This document shows positions 32,726 to 41,772 of a stretch of DNA of 53,744 nucleotides, in pieces. The stretch is from assembly GCA_012729315.1 (NCBI GenBank), contig JAAYDI010000152.1, positions 1-53,744 of the forward strand, written 5' to 3'. Below the pieces are notes generated by a model, which made no database searches, was not told where the DNA came from, and worked only from the letters and a program-made list of their open reading frames with translations. A program made the position numbers and the translations under genes. The DNA comes from Planctomycetaceae bacterium (GTDB taxonomy: Bacteria; Planctomycetota; Planctomycetia; Pirellulales; Pirellulaceae). The number at the start of each line of letters is the position of its first letter. Position 1 is the stretch's first letter.

Positions 32726-34147
32726 TCAGGGCTGACCGATACAGACCAGCTGTTTCACCGTACGCACGAGAAGACGCCGACCGGCAATCGCCGGTGTGGC
32801 CATGACCGTTTCCTGCATCGCATTCTCGGCTGCGATCGCGAACTCCCGACCTGTCTTGACGACGTGGACCGAGCCCGCTTCATCCGCGAAATACAGGTGC
32901 GTGTCGGTTCCCACCGCGGATGCGGAATACGTGGCGCCGCCACCGACCCGCTCCTGGTAGACGAGACTGCCGTCCCGGACGTCGGTGACCGTCAAGCGGC
33001 CGTTGTCATTGCAGGTGTACAGGAGATCGCCCACGACGATCGGTGTGGGAATGTAAGAGCCGTTACGCGGCTGATGCCAGACCAGGCCATCAGGCAGTTG
33101 CCCGGCCGCACCCGCGTATGCCTCAGGCTCTTCTGCTCCTGTTTCTGCCTCTGCTTCGTCTTCCAGGCGTGCATCGCCGTCAGGAGTGATGTCGCCGCGC
33201 GCAGCGGGCGCAATGGCATAGACGGGACTGCGTCCATGGCCGTTGGTCAGCACCACCAGGCCGTGGGCAAACAGAGGCGTGGGGACCGGGATGTCACCGC
33301 CGCCGTAGAGGAACCAGAGTCTCTCGCCCGTGTCAAAGTCGTAGCCGGCCATCTCGCGGTAGCCGTTGCAGACCAGCTGCGTCTGATCGCCGGCCTGGAT
33401 CACCAGCGGCGTCGACCAGGTCGGCACATCGCTGCGCGCAATCCTGCGCACTTCCGTTCCGTCCTCCAGCCGCAGCACCGCCGCGAACGAAGTGTTCAGA
33501 CAGTCGCACTGGACAACCACATACTGGTCGTGAATGATCGGCGAGCTGGCGAATCCCCATTCATAATCGGTGAAGCCGTATGGCCCGGAGTGCAGACTGC
33601 CAAAGCCGGTCTTCCAGACAAGCTGGCCGCTGGCATCGTAACAGTACAGCCCTTCGGCACCGAAGAACGCCACGATGTACTCGCCGTTGGTGGCCGGCGT
33701 ACAGTTGGCGTGGGTTGCCTTGAGATGCCTCCTGCGCAGCGGTTGACCGGTTGTGACTTCCTGTTTCCACGCCAGCTGACCGCTGGCCAGATCGTACGCG
33801 TGCAGTTGCCACGACCACGCGCCGCCATCGGTGGCAGACTTTCCCGTTCCACCCAACCAGCCGGTGCCGAGCGACGGGTCGGCCGACTCCGCGCTCACCG
33901 CCGTCGTCACATACACGCGATCGCCCCATACGATTGGAGAGGAGTGGGCAAGTCCCGCGATCGGTGTCCGCCACAGGATGTTCTCCCCCGTCTCGACATT
34001 CCACACGATCGGTGGCTGGCCGGATCCGATCCCGGTGGCCTGGCGACCGCGGAACTGCGGCCAGTTGTCGTCGGCAGACAACGGCAGGGCGGACAGCAGG
34101 ATGACCAGCGGCAACAGTAACCGCCGGGCTGGTGGGGTGTCAGTCAT
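32726..34147 (-). CDS. Secreted PQQ-like beta-propeller protein
   Basis: A 473-residue protein; ATG 34147 opens a signal peptide ([18 protein letters not shown]) and the mature protein starts [16 protein letters not shown], the usual planctomycete entry to this family. Repeated propeller blades of the quinoprotein/BamB type follow: [72 protein letters not shown]. An acidic insert ([18 protein letters not shown]) interrupts blades 5 and 6. No PQQ-ligating enzyme motif is visible, so it is probably a scaffold or binding propeller rather than a dehydrogenase. Confidence 0.87.
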   Translation of the reverse strand: MTDTPPARRLLLPLVILLSALPLSADDNWPQFRGRQATGIGSGQPPIVWNVETGENILWRTPIAGLAHSSPIVWGDRVYVTTAVSAESADPSLGTGWLGGTGKSATDGGAWSWQLHAYDLASGQLAWKQEVTTGQPLRRRHLKATHANCTPATNGEYIVAFFGAEGLYCYDASGQLVWKTGFGSLHSGPYGFTDYEWGFASSPIIHDQYVVVQCDCLNTSFAAVLRLEDGTEVRRIARSDVPTWSTPLVIQAGDQTQLVCNGYREMAGYDFDTGERLWFLYGGGDIPVPTPLFAHGLVVLTNGHGRSPVYAIAPAARGDITPDGDARLEDEAEAETGAEEPEAYAGAAGQLPDGLVWHQPRNGSYIPTPIVVGDLLYTCNDNGRLTVTDVRDGSLVYQERVGGGATYSASAVGTDTHLYFADEAGSVHVVKTGREFAIAAENAMQETVMATPAIAGRRLLVRTVKQLVCIGQP

Positions 34148-34438
34148 GGGGCATGCACCTCTGTTGGGGCTACCGGTCGCTGTTACAATCTGCCCGGCCA
34201 CGCGTTGGTGGCTGGATGTGCCAGCCGCGTCTCCGGCACGCATCCCGCACGTTCCAGTGTATCCGATCAGACGCCGCGGGTGGGGGTGCTTTTCGAACGA
34301 TTCCAATCTGCAGAGGACCAGACCATAATGCAATGCCCACGTTGCGGCGACCGGACGCATCACGGCGGACGCGGTCGCAGTGCCGTCCGGTGAGTGCATC
34401 AAACTGCTCCAGCCGAAAATCAGTAAGGAGTTGAAATA
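34148..34438. other. Divergent intergenic region, 291 bp
   Basis: This carries the promoters of the PQQ-propeller and Tat AKR-like genes. A 21-codon frame at 34328-34393 begins MQCPRCGDRTHHGG, zinc-ribbon-like, but has no ribosome site. AAGGAG near 34425 serves the gene at 34439. Confidence 0.5.
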
Positions 34439-35449
34439 ATGTCTGATCGAGAACCTGTGAACCGTCGCAATTTCATTCAACGGACACTCACCGTGATGGG
34501 GGGCGCTGGGATCGCCGGCGCTGTGGGCAGTCATCCGGCCGGGACGGCGCGAGCTGAGGACCAGACACCCGACGACACCGCACCGCGCGGGGCGGACGCC
34601 GGGATGACTTACGGCACAATCGGGAACGTCAAGCTGAGCCGGATGCTGTTGGGGGGTAATCTGATCGGTGGCTTTATGCACGCCCGGGACTTGAAGTACG
34701 TCGGCGCGCTGTTCCGAGCCTACGTCACGGAGGCCAAAATCATGGAGACCCTCCGTATCGCGGAAGAGAACGGGATCAATACCGTGTTTGAAACGGGCGG
34801 GGAGTTCGTGGCGCGGCACAATCAGGAAACTGGCGGCAAGATGCAGTTTATCCCGCACATCGAAGTCAACGCCGGCGACAGCGATCAAGTGCTCAGCGAC
34901 CACATCAAGAGGCAAGTTGATACCGGGGCTGTCGCCCTGTACATCTGGGGCATCTCCGGCGACCGGATGACGATGGATGGACACGTCGACATGCTGGCCA
35001 AAGCCGTGGAGATGGGGAAGAAGCACAATCTGCCGGTCGGGGTCGGTGGGCATTCGCTCCAGGTCCCCATCCAGTGCGAGAAGCAGGGGGTGCCGTGCGA
35101 TTTCTACGTCAAGACGCTCCACCGGGACGATTACCCGTCGGCGATTCCCCAACATCTGCGCAAGGAGTTCATCTGGTACACTGACAGTCCCGGCTACTAC
35201 GACAACATGTGGTGTCTGGATCCCGAAGAGACGATCGCGTTCATGCAGACCGTGACCAAGCCCTGGATCGCGTTCAAAGTTCTGGCGGCAGGGGCCTACC
35301 TGCCGCAAGATGGTTTCCAGTTTGCATTCCGGAACGGAGCGGATTTCATCGCCGTCGGGATGCTTGACTTCCAGATCCAGGGCAACTGTGAGATCGCTCA
35401 GCGCGTGATTCGCCGCAACCAGGTGCGGGCACGGCCATGGTGTGCCTGA
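34439..35449 (+). CDS. Tat-exported aldo/keto-reductase-like TIM-barrel protein
   Basis: A 336-residue protein with a Tat signal (VNRRNFIQRTLTVMGGAGIAGAVG). The mature part begins like an AKR (YGTIGNVKLSRMLLGGNLIGG) and continues as a TIM barrel (IMETLRIAEENGINTVFETG, MQFIPHIEVNAGDSD, GAVALYIWG, NLPVGVGGHSL, FIAVGMLDFQIQGNC). The classical Asp-Tyr-Lys-His tetrad is not evident; the region where the Tyr would sit reads FETGGEF. It may therefore be a non-canonical or binding member. Function is unknown; related exported proteins are frequent in planctomycetes. AAGGAG lies nine bases before ATG. The next gene starts 70 bp downstream on the same strand. Confidence 0.72.
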   Translation: MSDREPVNRRNFIQRTLTVMGGAGIAGAVGSHPAGTARAEDQTPDDTAPRGADAGMTYGTIGNVKLSRMLLGGNLIGGFMHARDLKYVGALFRAYVTEAKIMETLRIAEENGINTVFETGGEFVARHNQETGGKMQFIPHIEVNAGDSDQVLSDHIKRQVDTGAVALYIWGISGDRMTMDGHVDMLAKAVEMGKKHNLPVGVGGHSLQVPIQCEKQGVPCDFYVKTLHRDDYPSAIPQHLRKEFIWYTDSPGYYDNMWCLDPEETIAFMQTVTKPWIAFKVLAAGAYLPQDGFQFAFRNGADFIAVGMLDFQIQGNCEIAQRVIRRNQVRARPWCA

Positions 35450-35519
35450 GCCGGCGAATTCTGGCGCGCACGGGTACGAGTGCTGTAAGCTCTTGTTGAC
35501 AATCTTTAGGAGTTGCACC

Positions 35520-37151
35520 ATGAAGACCAGGTGTTGGGTATTATGGGTATTGAACGCCGCCACGTGTCTTGTGTTCCTTGCGTCGCAGGGGGTCACGCAG
35601 GAACCGCAGGCCCCCAAGGGGCTGGACGCCGAACAGTCGCTGCCGAGCCGCTACGAATACGTCGTGCAGGACATGCTAAAATACTGCCAGCCCCGGAAAG
35701 GCTGCTGGGTCGATCTCGGGGCCGGCCAGGGCCAGGTTGCGCTGGAACTGATCGCGGCCACCGGCAATCCGGTCGTGATGGTGGACCCGGACACCGAGGC
35801 CATGGCCAAAGGCCTGGCCGCCGCGCGCGAGAAGCATGTCGAGGATCGGCTGTTTGCCGTGACTGGTTGTGCCGAGTCCTTGCCGTTTCCAGACAACTCG
35901 GTGGACTTCGTGGCCAGCCGCGGCTCGATCTTTTTCTGGGATGACCCGGTCAAAGGGCTGCAGGAGGTTCGTCGTGTTCTGCGCCCGGGGGGCAAAGCAT
36001 ATATTGGGGGCGGTGCGGGCAGCGGCTATCCCGCGTCCGCCGTGGCGGAACTGATACGCACTCGCCAGGCGCGTCTGCAGGGGGACGAGGCGGAGCGCTG
36101 GCAGCGGTTTGTCGCGCTGCGGGAACCAGGACAAATGCAGCAGTGGGCCGCCGACGCGGGGCTGGAGGAATTCGAAGTTCTGGGCCAGGGCGCGATCTCC
36201 GCTGACGATCCGCATGTCGGCCAGGGTGTGTGGCTGATGTTCGAGAAGAAACCGGCCAGGATCCCCGTTATCCTGGACACGGATATCGGCGGCGACATCG
36301 ACGATACCTGGGCCCTCGCACTGCTGCTCAAGTCGCCCGAGCTCGATGTGAAGCTGGTCGTTTCCGATATGGGGGACACCGTCTATCGTGCCAAGATCAT
36401 CGCGAAGATGCTCGAGACCGCCAAACGTACGGACATTCCCATCGGTATCGGCGTCCGTCAGACCGAGGACGCTGGCCCGCAGGCTCCGTGGGTGGCGGAC
36501 TATAACCTGGAGCAGTTCCCCGGCACGGTCCACCAGGACGGCGTGGCAGCGTTGATCGACACGATCATGAACGCCCCCGCGCCGATGACCCTCATCTGCA
36601 TCGGCCCCATGCCCAACATTAAAGTCGCTCTGGAACGGGAACCGCGGATTGCCCAGCGCGCTAGATTCGTGGGCATGCACGGCAGTGTGCGGCTGGGCTA
36701 CGGCGGCAAGTCCACACCAGACCCGGAGTGGAACGTCGTGGGCGACGTCGCTGCGGCCCGGAGCGTGTTCACCGCTCAGTGGCCGATGACGATCACTCCG
36801 CTGGATACCTGCGGCCTCGTAACGCTCAGCGGCCAGAAGTACCGCCGGATCGCGGACGCGACCGACCCGCTGACCCGGGCCGTTATCGAAAACTACCGCA
36901 TCTGGCGCAAGGCCGGCGATCCGAATGCCACCGACACCGAAGAGGCCAGCTCTGTCCTCTTCGATACCGTGGCCATCTATCTGGCGTTCGCCCAGGAACT
37001 CGTCACCTTGGAAGAACTGCCGCTCGTCGTCACCGACGATGGACACACCCGCATCGATCCTCAGGGTAAACAGGTCACCTGCGCAATGGCATGGAAAGAC
37101 CTGGCCAGATTCGAGGACTTCCTGGTTGACCGCCTGACCGGTACTCCCTGA
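35520..37151 (+). CDS. Secreted SAM-methyltransferase / nucleoside-hydrolase fusion
   Basis: A 543-residue protein; ATG 35520 follows AGGAG and opens a signal-like N-terminus (MKTRCWVLWVLNAATCLVFL). Residues about 40-240 are a class I SAM-dependent methyltransferase: motif I WVDLGAGQGQ (63-72), acidic D89/D91 at the end of strand 2, CAESLPFPDNSVDFVASRGS and LQEVRRVLRPGGKAYIG. Residues about 247-540 are an inosine/uridine-preferring nucleoside hydrolase: PVILDTDIGGDIDDTWAL (249-266) with the full Asp cluster, then TLICIGPMPNI and a C-terminal VTCAM segment. No frameshift separates the two; the junction is FEKKPARIPVILDTD. A methyltransferase outside the cytoplasm would lack SAM, so either the signal is not cleaved or the protein has an unexpected role. 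Confidence 0.8.
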   Translation: MKTRCWVLWVLNAATCLVFLASQGVTQEPQAPKGLDAEQSLPSRYEYVVQDMLKYCQPRKGCWVDLGAGQGQVALELIAATGNPVVMVDPDTEAMAKGLAAAREKHVEDRLFAVTGCAESLPFPDNSVDFVASRGSIFFWDDPVKGLQEVRRVLRPGGKAYIGGGAGSGYPASAVAELIRTRQARLQGDEAERWQRFVALREPGQMQQWAADAGLEEFEVLGQGAISADDPHVGQGVWLMFEKKPARIPVILDTDIGGDIDDTWALALLLKSPELDVKLVVSDMGDTVYRAKIIAKMLETAKRTDIPIGIGVRQTEDAGPQAPWVADYNLEQFPGTVHQDGVAALIDTIMNAPAPMTLICIGPMPNIKVALEREPRIAQRARFVGMHGSVRLGYGGKSTPDPEWNVVGDVAAARSVFTAQWPMTITPLDTCGLVTLSGQKYRRIADATDPLTRAVIENYRIWRKAGDPNATDTEEASSVLFDTVAIYLAFAQELVTLEELPLVVTDDGHTRIDPQGKQVTCAMAWKDLARFEDFLVDRLTGTP

Positions 37152-37184
37152 GTGGGCACTCCCTGACTGGTACTCCCTGATTGG
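37142..37184 (+). repeat. Three tandem 14-bp units over a stop codon
   Basis: TACTCCCTGAGTGG, CACTCCCTGACTGG and TACTCCCTGATTGG lie head to tail (37142, 37157, 37171). The first unit supplies the last codons and TGA stop of the fusion gene. It is probably a slippage product; it may also have displaced the original gene end. Confidence 0.8.
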
Positions 37185-37324
37185 GCGAGTGCTGCAACAG
37201 CCGGCTGCTGATAGACGCCGTGTCCCACGCTGGGGACACGGCACCTACTTGCGAATCTGGGGGGCTTGGGCGATCATTTGCGCTCAGTGGAATCTGTTGG
37301 CTTGCCACACCAGGGAGGACCACC

Positions 37325-40300
37325 ATGACTCGCAGTAATGTGTTCTGGGCAGGCGACACGCAGTCCCGTCACGCCCGGCGGACGTATCGGCGCAAGGCAC
37401 GCGGATCAGTCTCGACTCGCCAGCTGCACCACGAACGTCTGGAGGATCGGCGTGTCCTGTCGTTCGCGACCCTGCTTGCTGCCGCGCCGTTGGTGGAGGC
37501 GGGGAGCGATGCGACAGTGAACGAAGGGAGTCTGTTCACGGGGGTGGGGTCGTTCCAGGGTAGCGGTGCGGAGAACTGGACCGCCCGCGTCGACTACGGA
37601 GACGGTTCGGGTTCCCAGCCGTTGGCGATCAAAGCCGATCAGACGTTCGAGCTGAGCCACGTGTTTGCGGATGATGGCGTCTACCCGGTGACCGTCAGTG
37701 TGACCGGCGACGGAGGCACGTCCGGTGTGGACACCGTCCAGGTAACCGTCAACAACGTGGTGCCGAATCTCTACGTGTGTGGCAAGCGGACCGTGGTCGA
37801 AGGCGCCGTCTTGAGTATCCCGGATATCGGCATGTTCACGGATCCCGGCTTCTCCCAGGCGGCGGCTGGCACTGTGGAGAGCTTCACCTATCACATCAAT
37901 TGGGGGGACGGCTCGCCGGTCGACACGGGCGATGCGACAGTCGACGTGCCAGGCAGCTCAGGCCAGGTCACGCGCGGCACGTTTGACGGCACACACACGT
38001 ACGCGGATGACGGGAAGTATACGGTGGCGCTGACCGTCCAGGACGATGACAACGGCCAGTCACTGACTCGATGGGTGACCGTACAGGTCACCAACGCGCC
38101 GCCGATCATCACTGCGGTGAGTCTCGACAAGAGTACCATTGTGGAATCCGAGTCGGTTATTTTGACCGGGACATTTACTGACGGCGGGAGCAACGATACG
38201 CATGTGGCGGTGGTCGATTGGGGAGACGGCCAGACTTCTGAGGCGGTAGTCGATCCCGTGGCTCGCACGTTTTCGGCGGAGCACCAGTATCTGAGCTGCC
38301 CGCCGGCCAGCCCGCACCAATTCACTGTCCACGTGAGTGTGGAGGACAACGCCGGCGATTCGGCGGTTGCCAGCCTGCCGGTCACGGTCAAGCCTGCACC
38401 GCCCGAAGTGGAGGCGGGTGATGACCAGACGGCTGACGAAGGGCAGGCGATTACGTTCGCCGGATCGTTTACCGACAAGAGTCTGGAGGACACGCATACC
38501 ATTGTCTGGGATTTCGGCGACGGTACGACAGCGTCCGGGACGCTGACCCCCACGCATACCTATGCGGACAACGGCACGTACACAGTCACGCTCACGGTAA
38601 CGGACAGCTCGCGGCAGTCGGCCACCGACACGCTGACCGCCACCATTGCCAATGTCGTCCCGACGCTCACCGTCGTGGGTGCCCAGACGATCGCCGAGGG
38701 GGCGTTGTTGGAGTTGGCGCAGCTCGGCCAGTTCACCGACCCCGGGTTCACAAACGCGGCCGGTGGGACGAGCGAGACGTTCAGCTATTTCATCAACTGG
38801 GGTGACGGCACAGCGGCGACCACGGGCGAGGTCGGCGACGTGCAGCAGGGCAGTGCGGGTGTGCCGACGCAAGGCACCTTCGGCGGCTCGCACGTGTATG
38901 CCAGCGAAGGCAGCTACATCGTGACGGTGATTCTGTCCGACGACGACGGCGGCGCGGATACCGGACTGTTTAACGTGACAGTCACGAACGTCGCTCCGAC
39001 ACTCACGGTTGTCGGGAACCAGACCACTGCTGAAGGCACAATGCTCCAGATCACCGACATTGGTCAGTTCACCGATCCAGGTTTTGCCAATCCCCTGCAC
39101 CCGGGGACGGAGCGGGAAGAGACCTTTACCTACTCGATCGACTGGGGAGACGGCACGGCGGCCAGTACCGGGATCGCCACGATCGACCACGCCGGAGCGG
39201 CCGGCACGCCGACCGCCGGGTCGTTTGATGGCAGCCACGTGTACGCTGACAACGGAACCTATGTGGTGACGGTGACGGTGAGCGACGATGACGGAGGGAC
39301 GGCCAGCGAGAGCTTCCAGGTTACGGTCAGCAACGTGGCGCCCACGCTGGGCGTCATCGGCAATCAGACAGCCACTGCCGGCGTGCCGCTCAACCTGACG
39401 GATATCGGCGTATTCACGGATCCCGGCTTCGCGAACCCACTCAATCCCACCGGGGAGGTTGCGGAGACGTTCACCTACACAATCGATTGGGGTGACGATA
39501 CTCCGCCGTCGAGCGGCGCGGCAACGATCGATCAAGCCGGCTCTGCGGGGGTGTTCACCAGCGGCTCGTTTGACGGCAGCCACACCTATGCTGCCGCCGG
39601 AACCTATGTCGTGACCGTGCGCGTGACCGACGACGACGGCGACTACGACGAGCAGCAGTTCGACGTGGTTGTCGTGGCGGCAGCCCAAGGGGAAGCGGAC
39701 GATAACCGTGTGAAGCGCGCAGCTCTGTCTGCGGCGAGTCCCGTGACAGTGTCGGAAATGCGTATGGCCGTCAGCGATTCGGACAATACCGTTGCCGTTG
39801 CCGCTGCGGAAGCGACCGGGAATCAGCCGCCGATCGTGTGGGGGCCCGGGAACCTGACGCTCGACGAAGGGCCGTTTACCGTGCCCGCCCTGGGAGCCTT
39901 CATGGATTTCGATAGCAGTGGCCCCTTCCGCTATTCCATCGACTGGGGGGACGGTACGGGGGTTACCACCGGGACTGCCAATATCGAGCTGCCCGGGCCG
40001 CCGACCGCCGGGTCCTTTGATGGCGAGCATGTGTATCGCGACGACGGTGTGTTCGAGATGACGCTGTCTGTGACCGACGAGCAGGGTGGCACGCGTTCCG
40101 AAGTCTTCGAAGTGACGGTCAACAATGTCCTGCCCCAGTTTGAGGACGTGGTGATCACCACGCCGATCAGTGAGGGGGGGACGGCAACGCTGACTGGCCG
40201 CATCGTGGATCCGGGGACGGGCGATCGCCATACGCTGGTTGTCGACTGGGGCGATGGAGAGACCAATACGTATCAGTACGGTGCGGGAACATCGTCGTTT

Positions 40301-41707
40301 CGCGAAACCCACCGGTACGCCAACAACCGGCCCCAGGATGCGCCCTTCACGGTCCGTCTGGAGTTGACCGACGACGATGAGCCCGACACGCCGACCACGG
40401 TCGAGCTGGAGATGCTGGTCAAGAACATGCCTCCCACGGCCGTCGACGACATTTATGTGCACGTCGGTGGTGGGGATCTCGTGGTGGACGCTGCCCTGGG
40501 AGTGCTGGCCAATGACACAGATCCGGGCAACGACGCGCTGGCGGTGTGTGAATACGGTGCGCCCTCGGCCGGCACACTCGTCGGTCTGCCGGATGGTTCA
40601 TTCGTCTACACGCCCCCCAGCGATGATTTCTCGGGCATTGTGCGGTTCACCTACACCGCCATCGACAGCGACGGTGCTGTGTCAGCGAATGAGGCCACGG
40701 TGACGATCGACAGTGCGCTGAGCGGCAGTATTTCCGGGATCGTGCACATACCGTTCGTCACCAACAGCTTTGAGATCGCGTCGATCGGTATCCCCGGAGT
40801 AACCATTACACTCACTGAAGCCACCAGCCAGGGAGTGATCACGACCACGACGATCACGGGCGACGATGGTTCGTACCGTTTCGGAGGGTTGCGGGTCGGC
40901 ACGTACACTGTCACCGAAACGCACCCGGCCGCCTTGCGCCCGGGCGGGGTGGACTCGCGGCAGGTCGTGATCGGCAGTGGCGAAGCAGTAACGGGGGTCG
41001 ATTTCGTAGACGGCTGGCTGAACGCACAGACACTGTCGCTGCGCAACTCCTTCGCTTCCGCGCCGTCGCTGCAGGCGGTCCTCACCCCGCAGAATGTCCG
41101 GCTGTTGATCGCCCGGGCGGAAGAGCAGGCCGGCCATACTAAGCGGGCCGCCGCCATTCGTGCCGGGGGATCGCAGACAACGGTGTTCGTGACCGGTACC
41201 GAGGGGGACGACACCATTCGTTTCTCGGCTGGTCCGACCCATCACCGGCTGTTTGTAAACAACCACGCGTACATTTTTGTGGCGGCGGAGGTCGAGTCGT
41301 TCAGGATCGACGGCGCGGGCGGAAACGACTCAGTGCGACTCACCGGATCGAGTTCCGCGGACGTTGTGACCCTGCGGCCAGCCCCCGCGTTGAGCACGCT
41401 GCAGCTGCCGGACTACACGCTCCGCGGGATCGACTACCGCGTGACGCTGGCCAATGCCGAGTACGTGACGGTGGAAGGCGGTGGCGGCTACGACCGCGCC
41501 TACCTGTACGACTCGCCCGGCGATGACCTGCTGGAACTGGGCGGGGAGTCGGCGCGGCTGGCATCCTGGGGCACGAACGACTACCTGCTCGAAGCGCTGG
41601 ATTTCGACTGGATCCGCGTCAGCGGTACGGCCGGTGGCCAGAACGCGAAACAACTCAACAGCGCCATTGACTTCGTGCTGGAAACAGAAGGGCGGTGGCT
41701 GGGATGA
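37325..41707 (+). CDS. Giant extracellular PKD-repeat protein
   Basis: A 1460-residue protein. ATG 37325 follows GGGAGGA. The N-terminus is the planctomycete extracellular type: a basic region, then RLEDRRVLS (38-46) and a short hydrophobic stretch. About nine PKD domains follow, each marked by a WGDGT-like core (YGDGSG, WGDGSPVD, WGDGQTSE, FGDGTTAS, WGDGTAAT, WGDGTAAS, WGDDTPPS, WGDGTGVT, WGDGETNT) and separated by V.NV.PTL linkers. Next come a cadherin/Big_9-like domain (VDDIYVHVGGG...VLANDTDPGND), an SdrD-B-like domain (GDDGSYRFGGLRVGTYTVTETHP) and a beta-rich C-terminus with GTEGDDTIRFSAG and GGGGYDRAYLYDSPGDDLLELGG, similar to calcium-binding repeat edges. It has no catalytic domain; an adhesive or cell-surface role is likely. 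A long open minus-strand frame here is an antisense shadow. Confidence 0.88.
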   Translation: MTRSNVFWAGDTQSRHARRTYRRKARGSVSTRQLHHERLEDRRVLSFATLLAAAPLVEAGSDATVNEGSLFTGVGSFQGSGAENWTARVDYGDGSGSQPLAIKADQTFELSHVFADDGVYPVTVSVTGDGGTSGVDTVQVTVNNVVPNLYVCGKRTVVEGAVLSIPDIGMFTDPGFSQAAAGTVESFTYHINWGDGSPVDTGDATVDVPGSSGQVTRGTFDGTHTYADDGKYTVALTVQDDDNGQSLTRWVTVQVTNAPPIITAVSLDKSTIVESESVILTGTFTDGGSNDTHVAVVDWGDGQTSEAVVDPVARTFSAEHQYLSCPPASPHQFTVHVSVEDNAGDSAVASLPVTVKPAPPEVEAGDDQTADEGQAITFAGSFTDKSLEDTHTIVWDFGDGTTASGTLTPTHTYADNGTYTVTLTVTDSSRQSATDTLTATIANVVPTLTVVGAQTIAEGALLELAQLGQFTDPGFTNAAGGTSETFSYFINWGDGTAATTGEVGDVQQGSAGVPTQGTFGGSHVYASEGSYIVTVILSDDDGGADTGLFNVTVTNVAPTLTVVGNQTTAEGTMLQITDIGQFTDPGFANPLHPGTEREETFTYSIDWGDGTAASTGIATIDHAGAAGTPTAGSFDGSHVYADNGTYVVTVTVSDDDGGTASESFQVTVSNVAPTLGVIGNQTATAGVPLNLTDIGVFTDPGFANPLNPTGEVAETFTYTIDWGDDTPPSSGAATIDQAGSAGVFTSGSFDGSHTYAAAGTYVVTVRVTDDDGDYDEQQFDVVVVAAAQGEADDNRVKRAALSAASPVTVSEMRMAVSDSDNTVAVAAAEATGNQPPIVWGPGNLTLDEGPFTVPALGAFMDFDSSGPFRYSIDWGDGTGVTTGTANIELPGPPTAGSFDGEHVYRDDGVFEMTLSVTDEQGGTRSEVFEVTVNNVLPQFEDVVITTPISEGGTATLTGRIVDPGTGDRHTLVVDWGDGETNTYQYGAGTSSFRETHRYANNRPQDAPFTVRLELTDDDEPDTPTTVELEMLVKNMPPTAVDDIYVHVGGGDLVVDAALGVLANDTDPGNDALAVCEYGAPSAGTLVGLPDGSFVYTPPSDDFSGIVRFTYTAIDSDGAVSANEATVTIDSALSGSISGIVHIPFVTNSFEIASIGIPGVTITLTEATSQGVITTTTITGDDGSYRFGGLRVGTYTVTETHPAALRPGGVDSRQVVIGSGEAVTGVDFVDGWLNAQTLSLRNSFASAPSLQAVLTPQNVRLLIARAEEQAGHTKRAAAIRAGGSQTTVFVTGTEGDDTIRFSAGPTHHRLFVNNHAYIFVAAEVESFRIDGAGGNDSVRLTGSSSADVVTLRPAPALSTLQLPDYTLRGIDYRVTLANAEYVTVEGGGGYDRAYLYDSPGDDLLELGGESARLASWGTNDYLLEALDFDWIRVSGTAGGQNAKQLNSAIDFVLETEGRWLG

Positions 41708-41716
41708 ACAAAGGAA

Positions 41717-41751
41717 GGTCAGGCCTCTTTCTGAAGCAAAGAGGCCTGACC
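41717..41751. terminator. Bidirectional terminator hairpin
   Basis: A perfect 14-bp stem (GGTCAGGCCTCTTT / AAAGAGGCCTGACC) with the loop CTGAAGC lies between two convergent genes ending at 41707 and 41773. The A/T-rich arm ends and central position suit termination from both sides, although no long T-run follows on the plus strand. Confidence 0.75.
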
Positions 41752-41772
41752 CCTGTGGCTTTCTTTAAGCTC

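Noticed and set aside
32864-34120. 418-codon plus-strand open frame
   Set aside because: It is antisense to the PQQ-propeller gene and has no recognisable domain.
34328-34393. 21-codon frame MQCPRCGDRTHHGG... resembling a zinc ribbon
   Set aside because: It has one CxxC only, no ribosome site and no second metal pair; too short to support as a gene.
37142-37184. CRISPR-like repeats
   Set aside because: There are only three 14-bp units with one-base gaps and no spacers; a simple tandem duplication.
38060-40462. 800-codon minus-strand open frame inside the PKD gene
   Set aside because: It arises from the periodic GC-rich PKD repeats; no start signal and only repetitive composition.
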